From Streptomyces sp. ASQP_92 (lineage in GTDB: Bacteria > Actinomycetota > Actinomycetes > Streptomycetales > Streptomycetaceae): a DNA stretch of 64,000 bases. Location: assembly GCF_025399895.1 (NCBI RefSeq), contig NZ_JAODUA010000001.1, forward strand, positions 186,001 through 250,000, written 5' to 3'. The position numbers were made by a program, and so were the translations under genes. This document shows, piece by piece, positions 8,653 to 16,453 of this stretch (within the stretch, counting starts at the first letter, position 1; every line of letters starts with the position of its first letter). The notes under the pieces are model-generated. The model was not told the origin of the DNA and did not search any database. It was given only the letters and a program-made list of their open reading frames with translations.

Positions 8653-9432
8653 ATGGCAGAGCGCAAGCCGATCGAATCCTGGCTCACCGACATGGACGGT
8701 GTCCTCATCCACGAGGGCACCCCCATCCCCGGTGCGGACGCCTTCCTCAAGACGCTGAAGGAGTCCGGCCGCCCCTTCCTCGTCCTCACCAACAACTCGA
8801 TCTACACCCCGCGCGACCTGCACGCCCGGCTGATGCGGATGGGTCTGGACGTGCCCGTCGAGAACATCTGGACTTCGGCGCTCGCCACCGCGAAGTTCCT
8901 CGACGACCAGCGGCCCGGCGGCACCGCGTACGTCATCGGCGAGGCCGGCCTGACGACCGCGCTGCACGACATCGGGTATGTCCTGACCGACCACGAGCCG
9001 GACTACGTCGTCCTCGGCGAGACCCGTACGTACAGCTTCGAGGCGCTCACCAAGGCGATCCGGCTGATCAACGCGGGGGCCCGGTTCATCTGCACCAACC
9101 CGGACGAGACCGGGCCGAGCCAGGAGGGCCCGCTGCCCGCCACCGGCGCGGTCGCGGCCCTGATCACCAAGGCGACCGGCAAGAAGCCGTACTTCGCGGG
9201 CAAGCCCAACCCGCTGATGATGCGCACCGGCCTCAACGCGATCGGCGCGCACTCCGAGACCAGCGCGATGATCGGCGACCGGATGGACACCGATGTGCTG
9301 GCGGGTCTGGAAGCGGGCATGCAGACGTTCCTGGTCCTGACGGGCCTGACCCGGCCCCAGGACGTGGAGTCCTACCCGTTCCGGCCTTCCAAGATCGTCG
9401 ACTCGATCGCCGATCTGGTGAAGCTGGTCTGA
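8653..9432 (+). CDS. HAD-IIA phosphatase (NagD-like)
   Basis: 259-aa sugar-phosphatase-like enzyme. Motif I is LTDMDGVL (nucleophile Asp13, acid/base Asp15), motif II TNNS, motif III Lys in AGKPNP, motif IV GDRMDTD. Type IIA cap between motifs II and III. Likely a housekeeping dephosphorylase of nucleotide or sugar phosphates. It lies 206 nt after the phosphonate operon, with a possible -10 (TAGGCT, near 8554) in the gap, so it is probably transcribed separately. Confidence 0.85.
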   Translation: MAERKPIESWLTDMDGVLIHEGTPIPGADAFLKTLKESGRPFLVLTNNSIYTPRDLHARLMRMGLDVPVENIWTSALATAKFLDDQRPGGTAYVIGEAGLTTALHDIGYVLTDHEPDYVVLGETRTYSFEALTKAIRLINAGARFICTNPDETGPSQEGPLPATGAVAALITKATGKKPYFAGKPNPLMMRTGLNAIGAHSETSAMIGDRMDTDVLAGLEAGMQTFLVLTGLTRPQDVESYPFRPSKIVDSIADLVKLV

Positions 9433-9534
9433 CCCGTCCCATGGGCGGGCGGTTGGTCCGTCCGGCCCAGCCGCCACGCCCTCGGGATGCGGAATGCGCG
9501 GCTTGCCGTGAATCTCGGTTACAGGAGGTTCACG

Positions 9535-10101
9535 ATGCGCATCCGTCCCATCACATTGTGTGCGGCCGTGGCGGCCGCCGCCCTGACCGTGCTGCCCGCG
9601 TCCCCCGCGGTGGCCGAGTCCGAGCCGCACGGATCGGTGCGGGTGACCCCCGGCGCCATCGCCCCCGGCGGGGAGGTGGACCTGCGGGTCAGCGTGTGCA
9701 GAGGTCACGAGGCGATCGGCTCGTCCGACGCCTTCGTCTCGGAGGCCCGCTTCACGCCGGCCGGGGACGACGGTCTCTTCGCCAAGGCCCGGATCCGCTC
9801 GGACGCGCAGGACCGCGACTACGACATCTGGGTCAACTGCAAGGACAGCTCCGGCAAGGCGAGCGGCCGGCTCACCGTGATCCACGGCGACCACCACGGC
9901 GATCACCACGACGACCACGGGCGACCCACCCCGTTCCGGCCCGTGCACGCGGGCGGCGGCGGCGCGGCGACGCTCGCGGCGCAGGAGCCCAAGGAGCAGG
10001 GCCCCGGCACCCGGCACGCGGTGATCGGCCTCGCCCTGGCGGCGGTCGCGGCGGTGGCCGTGGCGTCGCGCAGCGTACGGCGCCGGCGCGGCGGCGGCTG
10101 A
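9535..10101 (+). CDS. secreted His-rich membrane-tethered protein, partner of sortase
   Basis: 188-aa protein: signal peptide (ends ASPAVAE), a beta-rich domain of about 90 aa with two cysteines (VSVCRG, VNCKDSS), a histidine/aspartate cluster (HGDHHGDHHDDHG) that may bind metal, then a C-terminal membrane segment and arginine tail. The architecture is that of a sortase substrate, but no clear LPXTG or LAXTG is visible. The ATG at 9535 has a perfect AGGAGG at 9523-9528. The sortase gene starts 1 nt after its stop, so they are cotranscribed. Confidence 0.72.
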   Translation: MRIRPITLCAAVAAAALTVLPASPAVAESEPHGSVRVTPGAIAPGGEVDLRVSVCRGHEAIGSSDAFVSEARFTPAGDDGLFAKARIRSDAQDRDYDIWVNCKDSSGKASGRLTVIHGDHHGDHHDDHGRPTPFRPVHAGGGGAATLAAQEPKEQGPGTRHAVIGLALAAVAAVAVASRSVRRRRGGG

Positions 10102-10102
10102 C

Positions 10103-10786
10103 ATGTCCTCGGCACGGGGCAGTGGGCGGCTGGTCACCGGCCTCGCCTGGGCCGTGCTGCTGCTCGGCCTGTGGCTGTGGGGCCGGGACGTCACCAATGG
10201 TTCCGGCAGCACTTCGGGGCCGATCACCGGTGACATAGCCGCCGTGGGCCGGCCCCTCGGCGTACCGCTGCCGCCCGCCCACGCTCCGCTCAAGGGCGCG
10301 ACGCCCCAGCGCGTGGAGATCCCCTCCATAGGCGTCACCGCGCCGGTCGTGCCGCGCGGCCTGGACTCCGGCGGCGCGGTCGACCCGCCCCCGTACGCCC
10401 AGGCCGGCACGGTCGGCTGGTTCGACGGCGGCACCCGGCCCGGCGAGGCCGGCGCGGCCCTGCTCGTCGGGCATGTGGACACCGAGAGCCGGCCGGCCGT
10501 GTTCTACGGCCTGAGCGCGGTCCGCCCCGGCCAGCGGGTCAAGGTGACCGGCGCCGACGGCACGGTCGCCGAGTTCACCATCGACGACGTCCAGGTCTTC
10601 CCCCGTAGCCACTTCGACGCGGCCCAGGTGTACGGGCCCCGACAGCGCGGGCGCGCCGAACTGCGATTGATCACCTGCGGCGGGACGTACGACCGCACGA
10701 CCAAGTCGTACACGGCGAACGTGGTCGTCTCGGCCTATCTGACCGACGCGAGGGACCCGGCCCCTTCGAAGCCGCCGCAGCCCTGA
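10103..10786 (+). CDS. class F sortase
   Basis: 227-aa transpeptidase with an N-terminal membrane anchor (about residues 9-25). Catalytic His124 lies in LVGHVDTE, Cys192 in LRLITCGG, and a later Arg lies in the tail region. Class F sortases of actinobacteria attach surface proteins or act as housekeeping enzymes of uncertain target. Cotranscribed with the secreted His-rich protein just upstream, which is the likely substrate. The LAATG protein at 306 is another possible client, though LAXTG is normally used by class E. Confidence 0.85.
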   Translation: MSSARGSGRLVTGLAWAVLLLGLWLWGRDVTNGSGSTSGPITGDIAAVGRPLGVPLPPAHAPLKGATPQRVEIPSIGVTAPVVPRGLDSGGAVDPPPYAQAGTVGWFDGGTRPGEAGAALLVGHVDTESRPAVFYGLSAVRPGQRVKVTGADGTVAEFTIDDVQVFPRSHFDAAQVYGPRQRGRAELRLITCGGTYDRTTKSYTANVVVSAYLTDARDPAPSKPPQP

Positions 10787-10887
10787 CCGCCCGGCGCGAC
10801 CCGCGGGCCGCCGCACACGGACCATCCCGCCGCACGGGGCCCGGCCGAAGGGCCGCTGACGGACTCAACCCGGTCAAGGGGGCCTGA

Positions 10888-11919
10888 ATGTACGGAAGTT
10901 GGGCACGCCGCCGAAGGCGGACCGCGATCCGGGCGGGCGCCCCGGCCGCCGTCGCGGCCCTGCTCGCCGCCGGGTGCGGAGGCTCCGGCGAAGGCCGTAC
11001 CCCGGCCGCCGCGAGCGCCACCCCCTCCCCGCTCGTCACGTCCGACGGCCCGTTCTGGGTCGACCCGAACACCAACGCGGCACGCCAGCTGGCCGCGTAC
11101 ACCCGCGCCGGGGACAGCGGCAGGGCGGCGCTGATCCGGAAGATCGCCGAGCAGCCGGTCGGCGCGTGGATCGCGGGCGAGCACCCCGAAGCGGCGGTGC
11201 GCGCCGCCACCGAGGCCGCGGCGAAAGCCGGGCGGACGGCGCTGCTCGTCCTCTACAACATCCCGCACCGCGACTGCGGCCAGTTCTCCCGGGGCGGCGC
11301 CCCCGACGGCGACGCCTACCGGGCCTGGGTCGACGAGGTGGCCCGGGGCATCGGCGAGCGCCCCGCCGCCGTCGTCCTGGAACCGGACGCGATCCTGCAC
11401 CTCGTCGACGGCTGCACTCCCGAGCCCTTGCACGCGGCGCGCTACGCCCTGCTGAAGGGCGCCGTCGAGCGGCTCAAGCAGCAGCCCGCGACGAAGGTGT
11501 ACGTGGACGCGGGCAATGCGGGGTGGCGCTCCCCGAACGCCCTGGACGAGCCGCTGCGGCGGGCCGGGATCGAGAGCGCCGACGGGTTCGCGGTCAACGT
11601 GTCCAACTTCCAGACCACCCGGGCCAGCCGGGAGTTCGGGGAGCGCCTCTCGGCGAAGGTCGGCGGCAAGCACTTCGTGATCGACACGAGCCGCAACGGC
11701 AACGGCCCGTACACCGAGGGCGACCCGGCCGAGAACTGGTGCAATCCGCCGGGCCGGGCGCTCGGCGAGCGCCCGACGACGGACACCGGGAGCGGTGTGA
11801 TCGACGCGTATGTGTGGGCGAAACGCCCGGGGGAGTCCGACGGGCCCTGCCGGGGCGGGCCCCCGGCGGGTGCCTGGTGGCCGGAGTACGCCCTGGCTCT
11901 GGCGGGCAACTCGCGCTGA
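10888..11919 (+). CDS. glycoside hydrolase family 6 endoglucanase (lipoprotein)
   Basis: 343-aa secreted cellulase. The signal peptide ends in a lipobox with Cys30 (LAAGC), suggesting membrane anchoring instead of release. GH6 landmarks are present: YNIPHRDCGQFS with the conserved Asp, VVLEPDAI with the catalytic acid region, NVSNFQ, and NGNGPYT. It hydrolyses beta-1,4-glucan by inversion. No carbohydrate-binding module is present. AAGGGGG precedes the ATG at 10888. It ends before a bidirectional terminator. Confidence 0.86.
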   Translation: MYGSWARRRRRTAIRAGAPAAVAALLAAGCGGSGEGRTPAAASATPSPLVTSDGPFWVDPNTNAARQLAAYTRAGDSGRAALIRKIAEQPVGAWIAGEHPEAAVRAATEAAAKAGRTALLVLYNIPHRDCGQFSRGGAPDGDAYRAWVDEVARGIGERPAAVVLEPDAILHLVDGCTPEPLHAARYALLKGAVERLKQQPATKVYVDAGNAGWRSPNALDEPLRRAGIESADGFAVNVSNFQTTRASREFGERLSAKVGGKHFVIDTSRNGNGPYTEGDPAENWCNPPGRALGERPTTDTGSGVIDAYVWAKRPGESDGPCRGGPPAGAWWPEYALALAGNSR

Positions 11920-11948
11920 CGGCCGGCGCCGGCCGGGTCGGGAGACGA

Positions 11949-11982
11949 CCGAGGCCCCCTCGCCTGAGCGAGGGGGCCTCGG
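11949..11982. terminator. bidirectional terminator between cellulase and tRNA-Lys
   Basis: Perfect 15-bp arms 11949-11963 and 11968-11982 around a 4-nt loop (CTGA). It serves the converging cellulase (+) and tRNA (-). Confidence 0.85.
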
Positions 11983-11989
11983 TGGTGCG

Positions 11990-12063
11990 TGCGCCGCCAG
12001 GGACTCGAACCCCGGACCCGCTGATTAAGAGTCAGCTGCTCTAACCAACTGAGCTAGCGGCGC
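11990..12063 (-). tRNA. tRNA-Lys (anticodon CTT), copy 1
   Basis: The reverse strand folds as a 74-nt cloverleaf: acceptor GCGCCGC pairs with GCGGCGC, the D-arm contains AGCTCAGTTGGTTAGAGC, the anticodon loop is CTCTTAA (anticodon CTT at 12029-12027), and the T-arm contains GGTTCGAGTCC. No CCA is encoded. Copies 2 and 3 are identical in sequence. Confidence 0.97.
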
Positions 12064-12078
12064 CTGCTGACCTGGAAA

Positions 12079-12084
12079 ACCTTA
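12079..12084 (-). promoter_or_regulatory. -10 box of tRNA-Lys copy 1
   Basis: TAAGGT on the minus strand begins 16 nt from the mature 5' end. The other two tRNA-Lys copies carry TAGTAT and TAATGT at exactly the same distance. Confidence 0.6.
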
Positions 12085-12256
12085 CCGGACTCCGGAGGGT
12101 GGTTTTGACCAGCGCCACGCTGTCAGATGTTCGTTTTATCCCTTTCGTTCCGTCACACTGCGACGTGTGCGGACAGTCGGGACACCGCGCGCCCGGCGCC
12201 AGCGCGGAAAAGACAGTCGAAGTCGCCGAGAACGGAACGAGCGGGAGGGGCAGCGG

Positions 12257-13594
12257 ATGGAAGCCAGTACACCGGGCCCGGTGTTCGAGGACTACGAGCC
12301 CGCCGGGGCGTGCGGCTGCCGGGGCTGCGCCGACCGGCGGCGCACCCGGCTGCTCCCGGTGCGTGACGGCGGCCACCCCGCGGCGAACGGCGGCGCCCGG
12401 CGCGCACTGCTGGCGGCCACCGCCGCGTCGGTGGTGCTGAGCGGTGGCACGGTGGCCGCGGCCGCCCCCCACCCGGTGCCCGACGGTCCGGGCACCAACA
12501 GGACCGCCGACCCCGGGCCCCCCACCGAACAGGGCGGCCCCGCCGGACTGCACGGCGCACCGGGCCGGCCCGCCAACCAGCCCGCCGAGCTGGCGCCCAT
12601 CACCCGGGCCGAGATCATCAGCCGGGCCAAGACCTGGGTGACCGCCGCGGTGCCGTACAACATGGAGGCGTACTGGAGCGACGGCTACCGCCAGGACTGC
12701 TCGGGCTTCGTGTCGATGGCGTGGAACCTCGGTACCAACGAGTGGACGGGGAGCCTGGCGAAGTTCGCGGTGCGGACGACGCGTGACGAGCTCCAGCCCG
12801 GCGACATCCTGCTCTTCCACAACCCCGCCAACCCCAACAAGGGCTCGCACGTCGTGATCTTCGGCGGCTGGACCGACTCCACGCATGCCTACTACACCGC
12901 CTACGAACAGACCCCGCCCCACGCCCGGGAGCAGGCCACCCCGTACGCGTACTGGAAGGACTCGGCCAGTTACGTGCCCTACCGGTACAAGGCCGTGGCG
13001 ACCGGTACGGGCGGGGCGGTGCCCGGCGCCGACGCCGAGAGCTCGGCCACTGCGTTCCCCGGAGCCGCCAAGTTCGGGCCCGGCGCCGTCAACGGCGATG
13101 TCACCCGGCTCGGCCAGATGCTGGTCAAGCGCGGCGGAAACCGTTTCTACACCGAGGGGCCCGGGCCGCGCTGGGGCTCGGCCGACCTGAACGCGACCCG
13201 GGCCTTCCAGCAGGCGCAGGGCTGGACCGGGGCGGACGCCGACGGAATCCCCGGGGAGCGGACCTGGTCGCTGCTCGTCCAGGGCAGGGGCCGGGACATC
13301 CCCGCGACCACCCAGGCCCCGCCCCCCGCACCGGCCCCCGCCACCCGGCCGACGCGTCCCGCCTTTCCCGGCCCGAGCCACTTCCGGCCCGGCCAGGAGA
13401 GCCCGTACGTCACCCAGCTGGGGCGCCGGCTCGTCGAAAAGGGCTTCGGCACGTACTACACCTCGGGCCCCGGGCCGCGCTGGAGCGAGGCGGACCGGCG
13501 CAATGTCGAGGCGTTCCAGCGGGCCCAGGGCTGGTCGGGCGCGGCGGCGAACGGTTACCCGGGCCCCGAGACCTGGCGGCGGCTCTTCGCATGA
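12257..13594 (+). CDS. secreted NlpC/P60-like cell-wall hydrolase with two peptidoglycan-binding repeats
   Basis: 445-aa protein. After a cysteine-containing cytoplasmic leader and a membrane/signal segment (about residues 48-70) comes an NlpC/P60-like domain with QDCSGFVSMAW (catalytic Cys) and GSHVVIFGGW (catalytic His). Two C-terminal repeats of about 80 aa share the pattern F-x-G...VT-LG...GPGPRW...AFQ-AQGW, the streptomycete peptidoglycan-binding module, joined by a Pro/Ala linker. It probably cleaves or remodels cell-wall peptides. The ATG at 12257 has GGGAGGGG at 12243-12250. The SPFH gene follows with overlapping translation signals. Confidence 0.82.
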   Translation: MEASTPGPVFEDYEPAGACGCRGCADRRRTRLLPVRDGGHPAANGGARRALLAATAASVVLSGGTVAAAAPHPVPDGPGTNRTADPGPPTEQGGPAGLHGAPGRPANQPAELAPITRAEIISRAKTWVTAAVPYNMEAYWSDGYRQDCSGFVSMAWNLGTNEWTGSLAKFAVRTTRDELQPGDILLFHNPANPNKGSHVVIFGGWTDSTHAYYTAYEQTPPHAREQATPYAYWKDSASYVPYRYKAVATGTGGAVPGADAESSATAFPGAAKFGPGAVNGDVTRLGQMLVKRGGNRFYTEGPGPRWGSADLNATRAFQQAQGWTGADADGIPGERTWSLLVQGRGRDIPATTQAPPPAPAPATRPTRPAFPGPSHFRPGQESPYVTQLGRRLVEKGFGTYYTSGPGPRWSEADRRNVEAFQRAQGWSGAAANGYPGPETWRRLFA

Positions 13595-13605
13595 CGGAGG
13601 CAAAC

Positions 13606-14985
13606 ATGAGCACGCAGAGAACGCCCGAGCCCAACTCCGTTGCCGGTAGCGAGGGTTCGACGTGGTACGAAACCAACTCGGTTGCGCAGAAGCCCGGTTC
13701 GATGACCGCCGCCCGCACCGAGAACCCGCCCGTGCCCGACGGACCTTCCGCGCCCGCGCTCACGGCTCCTTCCGCACCCGCGCTCACGCCGGTGGACACC
13801 GGGCGGAGGGTGGCGGTGATCCGCAGTGAGAACACGGCCGAGATCCCGGTGCACCTGCTGTTCCGCGACGACACCGGGAACGTCCCGCTCGTACCGGCGG
13901 CGGGCGTACTCGCTACCGGCCTGGCCGGCCCGGGTATGGGCACCGGAGACAGGCCCGGCCCGGGCACAACTGCCGTCGGTACGGGTGTCGTTGGTGCGGG
14001 TGCCGCGCGGCCGGGCGGGCGGCCGCCCCGGCAGGCGGGGCCGCGCGCCGGGGTCGCGGCGCCCGCCAGACCCGCGACGCCCGTCGACCCGCGGATCGCG
14101 GAGCGGCCGGGCCCGGTGGTGGCCGGCCCGGTGGCCGTCGCCGTCGGACTCCTCGCGCTCGCGGGCTGCGCGGCGGTGCTCTGGTGGACCGGCGTGCTGC
14201 CCCCCGGCCTCGTTGCACTGCTGCGGCTGCCCGCGCACCCGTACCGGGGGATCCGGCTCGAACAGTGGGGGCTGCTCGCCGTCGGCGTGAGCGTGGTGGT
14301 CCTCGCGTTCGGGGGACTCGGCCGGGGCCGGGTCGGCCACGCCTGGGTGCTGTCGCTGTTCGGCGACTACCGCGGCAGCGTGCGGCGCACCGGCCTCGTC
14401 TGGATGAGCCCGTTGCTGCTTCGCCGCCGCGTCGACCTGCGGCTTCGGCACTGGCGCAGCGAGCCGCTGGGGGTGGTCGACGCCAACGGCACGGCGCTGC
14501 GGGTGGTGATCCTCGTGGTGTGGCGGGTCCGGGACACCGCGCGGGCCGCGCTCGCCGTCGCCGACCACGAGAGGTATCTGCGCGAACAGGTGGAGGCGGC
14601 GATGGCCCGGGTGCTCTCGCAGCTCCCCGCCGACGCCTTCCACGAGGACGCCCCCACCCTGCGCAACGCGGAGGCCGTCGGCGACGCGCTGACCCGGCTG
14701 CTGAAGTCGGAGGCGGAGCCGGTCGGCATCGAGCTGTACTCGGCGCAGCCGACCCGGATCGAGTACGCGCCCGAGGTGGCGGCGGCGATGCGCCGGCAGC
14801 GGGTCGCGGCCATCGACGCCCGGCACCGGGACGCGGTGCTGACCTCGGTGGTGGACGCGGTGGACGACACCGTGCACCGGCTGACCTCACGGGGTCTGGT
14901 GGAGCTCGACGCGTATGAGCGCAAGGCGCTGGTGAAGGATCTGACGGTGGCGTTCTACACGGGGAGGGGGGTGGGGGAGGGCTGA
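13606..14985 (+). CDS. SPFH/band-7 domain membrane protein
   Basis: 459-aa stomatin-like protein. A Pro/Ala/Gly-rich N-terminal region of about 160 aa is followed by two membrane segments (about residues 165-190 and 220-240) and a prohibitin-homology domain (LSLFGDYRGSVRRTGLVWMS onward) with LRNAEAVGDALTRLL and a helical C-terminus. Such proteins scaffold membrane microdomains. GGAGG at 13596-13600 supports ATG 13606; ATG 13591 overlapping the previous stop is an alternative. Coupling to the cell-wall hydrolase suggests a joint role at the envelope. Confidence 0.82.
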   Translation: MSTQRTPEPNSVAGSEGSTWYETNSVAQKPGSMTAARTENPPVPDGPSAPALTAPSAPALTPVDTGRRVAVIRSENTAEIPVHLLFRDDTGNVPLVPAAGVLATGLAGPGMGTGDRPGPGTTAVGTGVVGAGAARPGGRPPRQAGPRAGVAAPARPATPVDPRIAERPGPVVAGPVAVAVGLLALAGCAAVLWWTGVLPPGLVALLRLPAHPYRGIRLEQWGLLAVGVSVVVLAFGGLGRGRVGHAWVLSLFGDYRGSVRRTGLVWMSPLLLRRRVDLRLRHWRSEPLGVVDANGTALRVVILVVWRVRDTARAALAVADHERYLREQVEAAMARVLSQLPADAFHEDAPTLRNAEAVGDALTRLLKSEAEPVGIELYSAQPTRIEYAPEVAAAMRRQRVAAIDARHRDAVLTSVVDAVDDTVHRLTSRGLVELDAYERKALVKDLTVAFYTGRGVGEG

Positions 14986-15045
14986 GGGGGAGGGTGGAGG
15001 GTGGAGGGGAGGGAGAGGGTTAAGGGGAGGCGGGGTGAGGGTGAG
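14961..15045 (+). repeat. guanine-rich polypurine tract
   Basis: An 85-nt run almost free of C spans the last codons and the 3' flank of the SPFH gene. At least four G-runs of 3-6 nt separated by 1-nt loops (14961-14981) fit the G-quadruplex pattern. Confidence 0.7.
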
Positions 15046-15088
15046 GCGTCGTGTCGAGGGGTGGCCTCGCTTCGTGGTGGGCGCCGTA

Positions 15089-15156
15089 CGGCCACGGCCG
15101 GGCGGGGACGGTCCGCACGGGCGGCCGCACGGCCACGGTCGGGCGGGGACGGTCCG
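15089..15156 (+). repeat. 27-bp direct repeat, two copies
   Basis: Units 15089-15115 and 15130-15156 (GGCCACGG...GGGCGGGGACGG) differ at one position and start 41 nt apart. They fill much of the 315-bp gap 14986-15300, ahead of the DasR-like box. Confidence 0.7.
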
Positions 15157-15217
15157 TCCGGTCCCATCTCGTTGCGTTCTTGGCCTGGACACGTCCAACT
15201 CCCGTCAATAATCTGGT

Positions 15218-15233
15218 ACTTGGTCTAGACCGG
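15218..15233. promoter_or_regulatory. DasR-responsive element (dre-like box) before LPMO
   Basis: ACTTGGTCTAGACCGG matches the known dre consensus (A-C/G-TGGTCTAGACCA-G/C-T) at most positions, including the full GGTCTAGACC palindrome. DasR is the N-acetylglucosamine-controlled repressor of chitin utilisation in Streptomyces. The box lies about 70 nt upstream of the LPMO start. Confidence 0.8.
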
Positions 15234-15300
15234 AACCTGAACTACCGCGCGCGTGCAGCTCCATCCCCGGAACTCCCCCACGTTCTTCAGGAGTGACAGC

Positions 15301-15900
15301 ATGCGAAAGAAGCAGCGGCTCGGTGCCGCTGTGGTGGGGCTCGCCGTCGCCGGCGTGTCCCTGCTCGCGACGGGCAGTGCGAGCAGCCACGGCTACACCG
15401 ACCAGCCCATCAGCCGACAGAAGCTCTGCGCCAACGGCACGGTCACCGGGTGCGGTGACATCCAGTGGGAGCCGCAGTCCGTCGAGGGCCCCAAGGGCTT
15501 CCCGGCGGGCGGACCTCCCGACGGCGCGATATGCGCCGGCGGCAACAGCAGATTCGCCGAGCTCGACGATCCGCGCGGCGGTACGGGGTGGCCCACCACC
15601 AAGCTGACGGGCAGTCAGAGCTACACCTTCCGCTGGCAGTTCACGGCCCGCCATGCGACGACCGACTTCCGCTACTACCTCACCAAGCAGGGCTGGAACC
15701 CGGCCCAGAAACTCACGCGGGCGGCCCTCGACACCCAGCCGTTCCTCATCGTGCCCTATGGCGGCAAGCAGCCGCCGGGGACGCTGTCGCACCAGGGGGT
15801 CGTTCCCTCGGGGCGGAGTGGGCATCATGTGGTGCTTGCGGTGTGGACGGTTGCGGATACGGGTAACGCGTTCTACGCGTGCTCGGACGTCCAGTTCTGA
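15301..15900 (+). CDS. lytic polysaccharide monooxygenase, AA10 (chitin-active type)
   Basis: 199-aa copper enzyme. The signal peptide is cleaved before His30 (SASS|HGYTDQPISR), giving the N-terminal histidine of the copper brace; the second brace histidine is in FTARHATTDF. Single-domain AA10 with no extra binding module. It oxidatively cleaves crystalline chitin, assisting chitinases such as that at 27636. The ATG at 15301 has AGGAG just upstream; the longer frame lacks a sensible signal peptide. A DasR-like box supports GlcNAc control. Confidence 0.9.
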   Translation: MRKKQRLGAAVVGLAVAGVSLLATGSASSHGYTDQPISRQKLCANGTVTGCGDIQWEPQSVEGPKGFPAGGPPDGAICAGGNSRFAELDDPRGGTGWPTTKLTGSQSYTFRWQFTARHATTDFRYYLTKQGWNPAQKLTRAALDTQPFLIVPYGGKQPPGTLSHQGVVPSGRSGHHVVLAVWTVADTGNAFYACSDVQF

Positions 15901-15904
15901 CGCC

Positions 15905-16300
15905 CCGTCACCGAACACCCACCCCGGGGTGCACCCCGCCACCCCGGGGCTCCGCGCCTTGCCCACCCACCCGCCCGTGCGGCGGGGTTGGTTGGTTCCG
16001 GCCCTCCTGGGGCTCCGCCCCAGACCCCGTATCGCGCCTGAACGGCGCTCGTCCTCAAACGCCGGACGGGCTGGGTGTGCCCGCACTGGCCCGCACCAGG
16101 CAGTTAAGGGGCGCGGGGAACTGCGCGACCAGCCACGCACGGCCCGCAGACCGAAGGGGGTTTTGGGGCGCGGGGAACTGCGCGAGCAACAACGCACGGC
16201 CCGCAGCCGACCGAGGTTTTCAGGGGCGCGGGGAACTGCGCGAGAAGCGACCACGGTCCGCAGGACCGAGAGGGTCTAGGGGCGCGGGGAACTGCGCAAC
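15905..16300. repeat. intergenic G/C-rich repeat block
   Basis: The 553-bp gap 15901-16453 contains no credible gene. It holds GGGGCTCCGCCCC (near 16009), CTCGTCCTCAAACGCC (near 16050) and four copies of GGGGCGCGGGGAACTGCGC near 16107, 16164, 16223 and 16278. The part 16000-16130 is the reversed composite element. Confidence 0.8.
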
Positions 16301-16453
16301 CCACCGCACCCCACCCCGCCCGGCCGCGGGCGGAAGGGGACTGGGGAACCCCAAGACGCGCGCAGGCGCAAAGGGCGCCCAGACGTGCCCGGAACGGGTG
16401 AATTGTGCGCAAGGCTCCCCCCGCACCCCCAACCACAGTGCGTGGATGGAACC

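Noticed and set aside
10103..10786. Class E sortase matching the LAATG protein
   Set aside because: The sequence shows the short single-anchor form with LITCGG as in class F, and its partner gene has no LAXTG.
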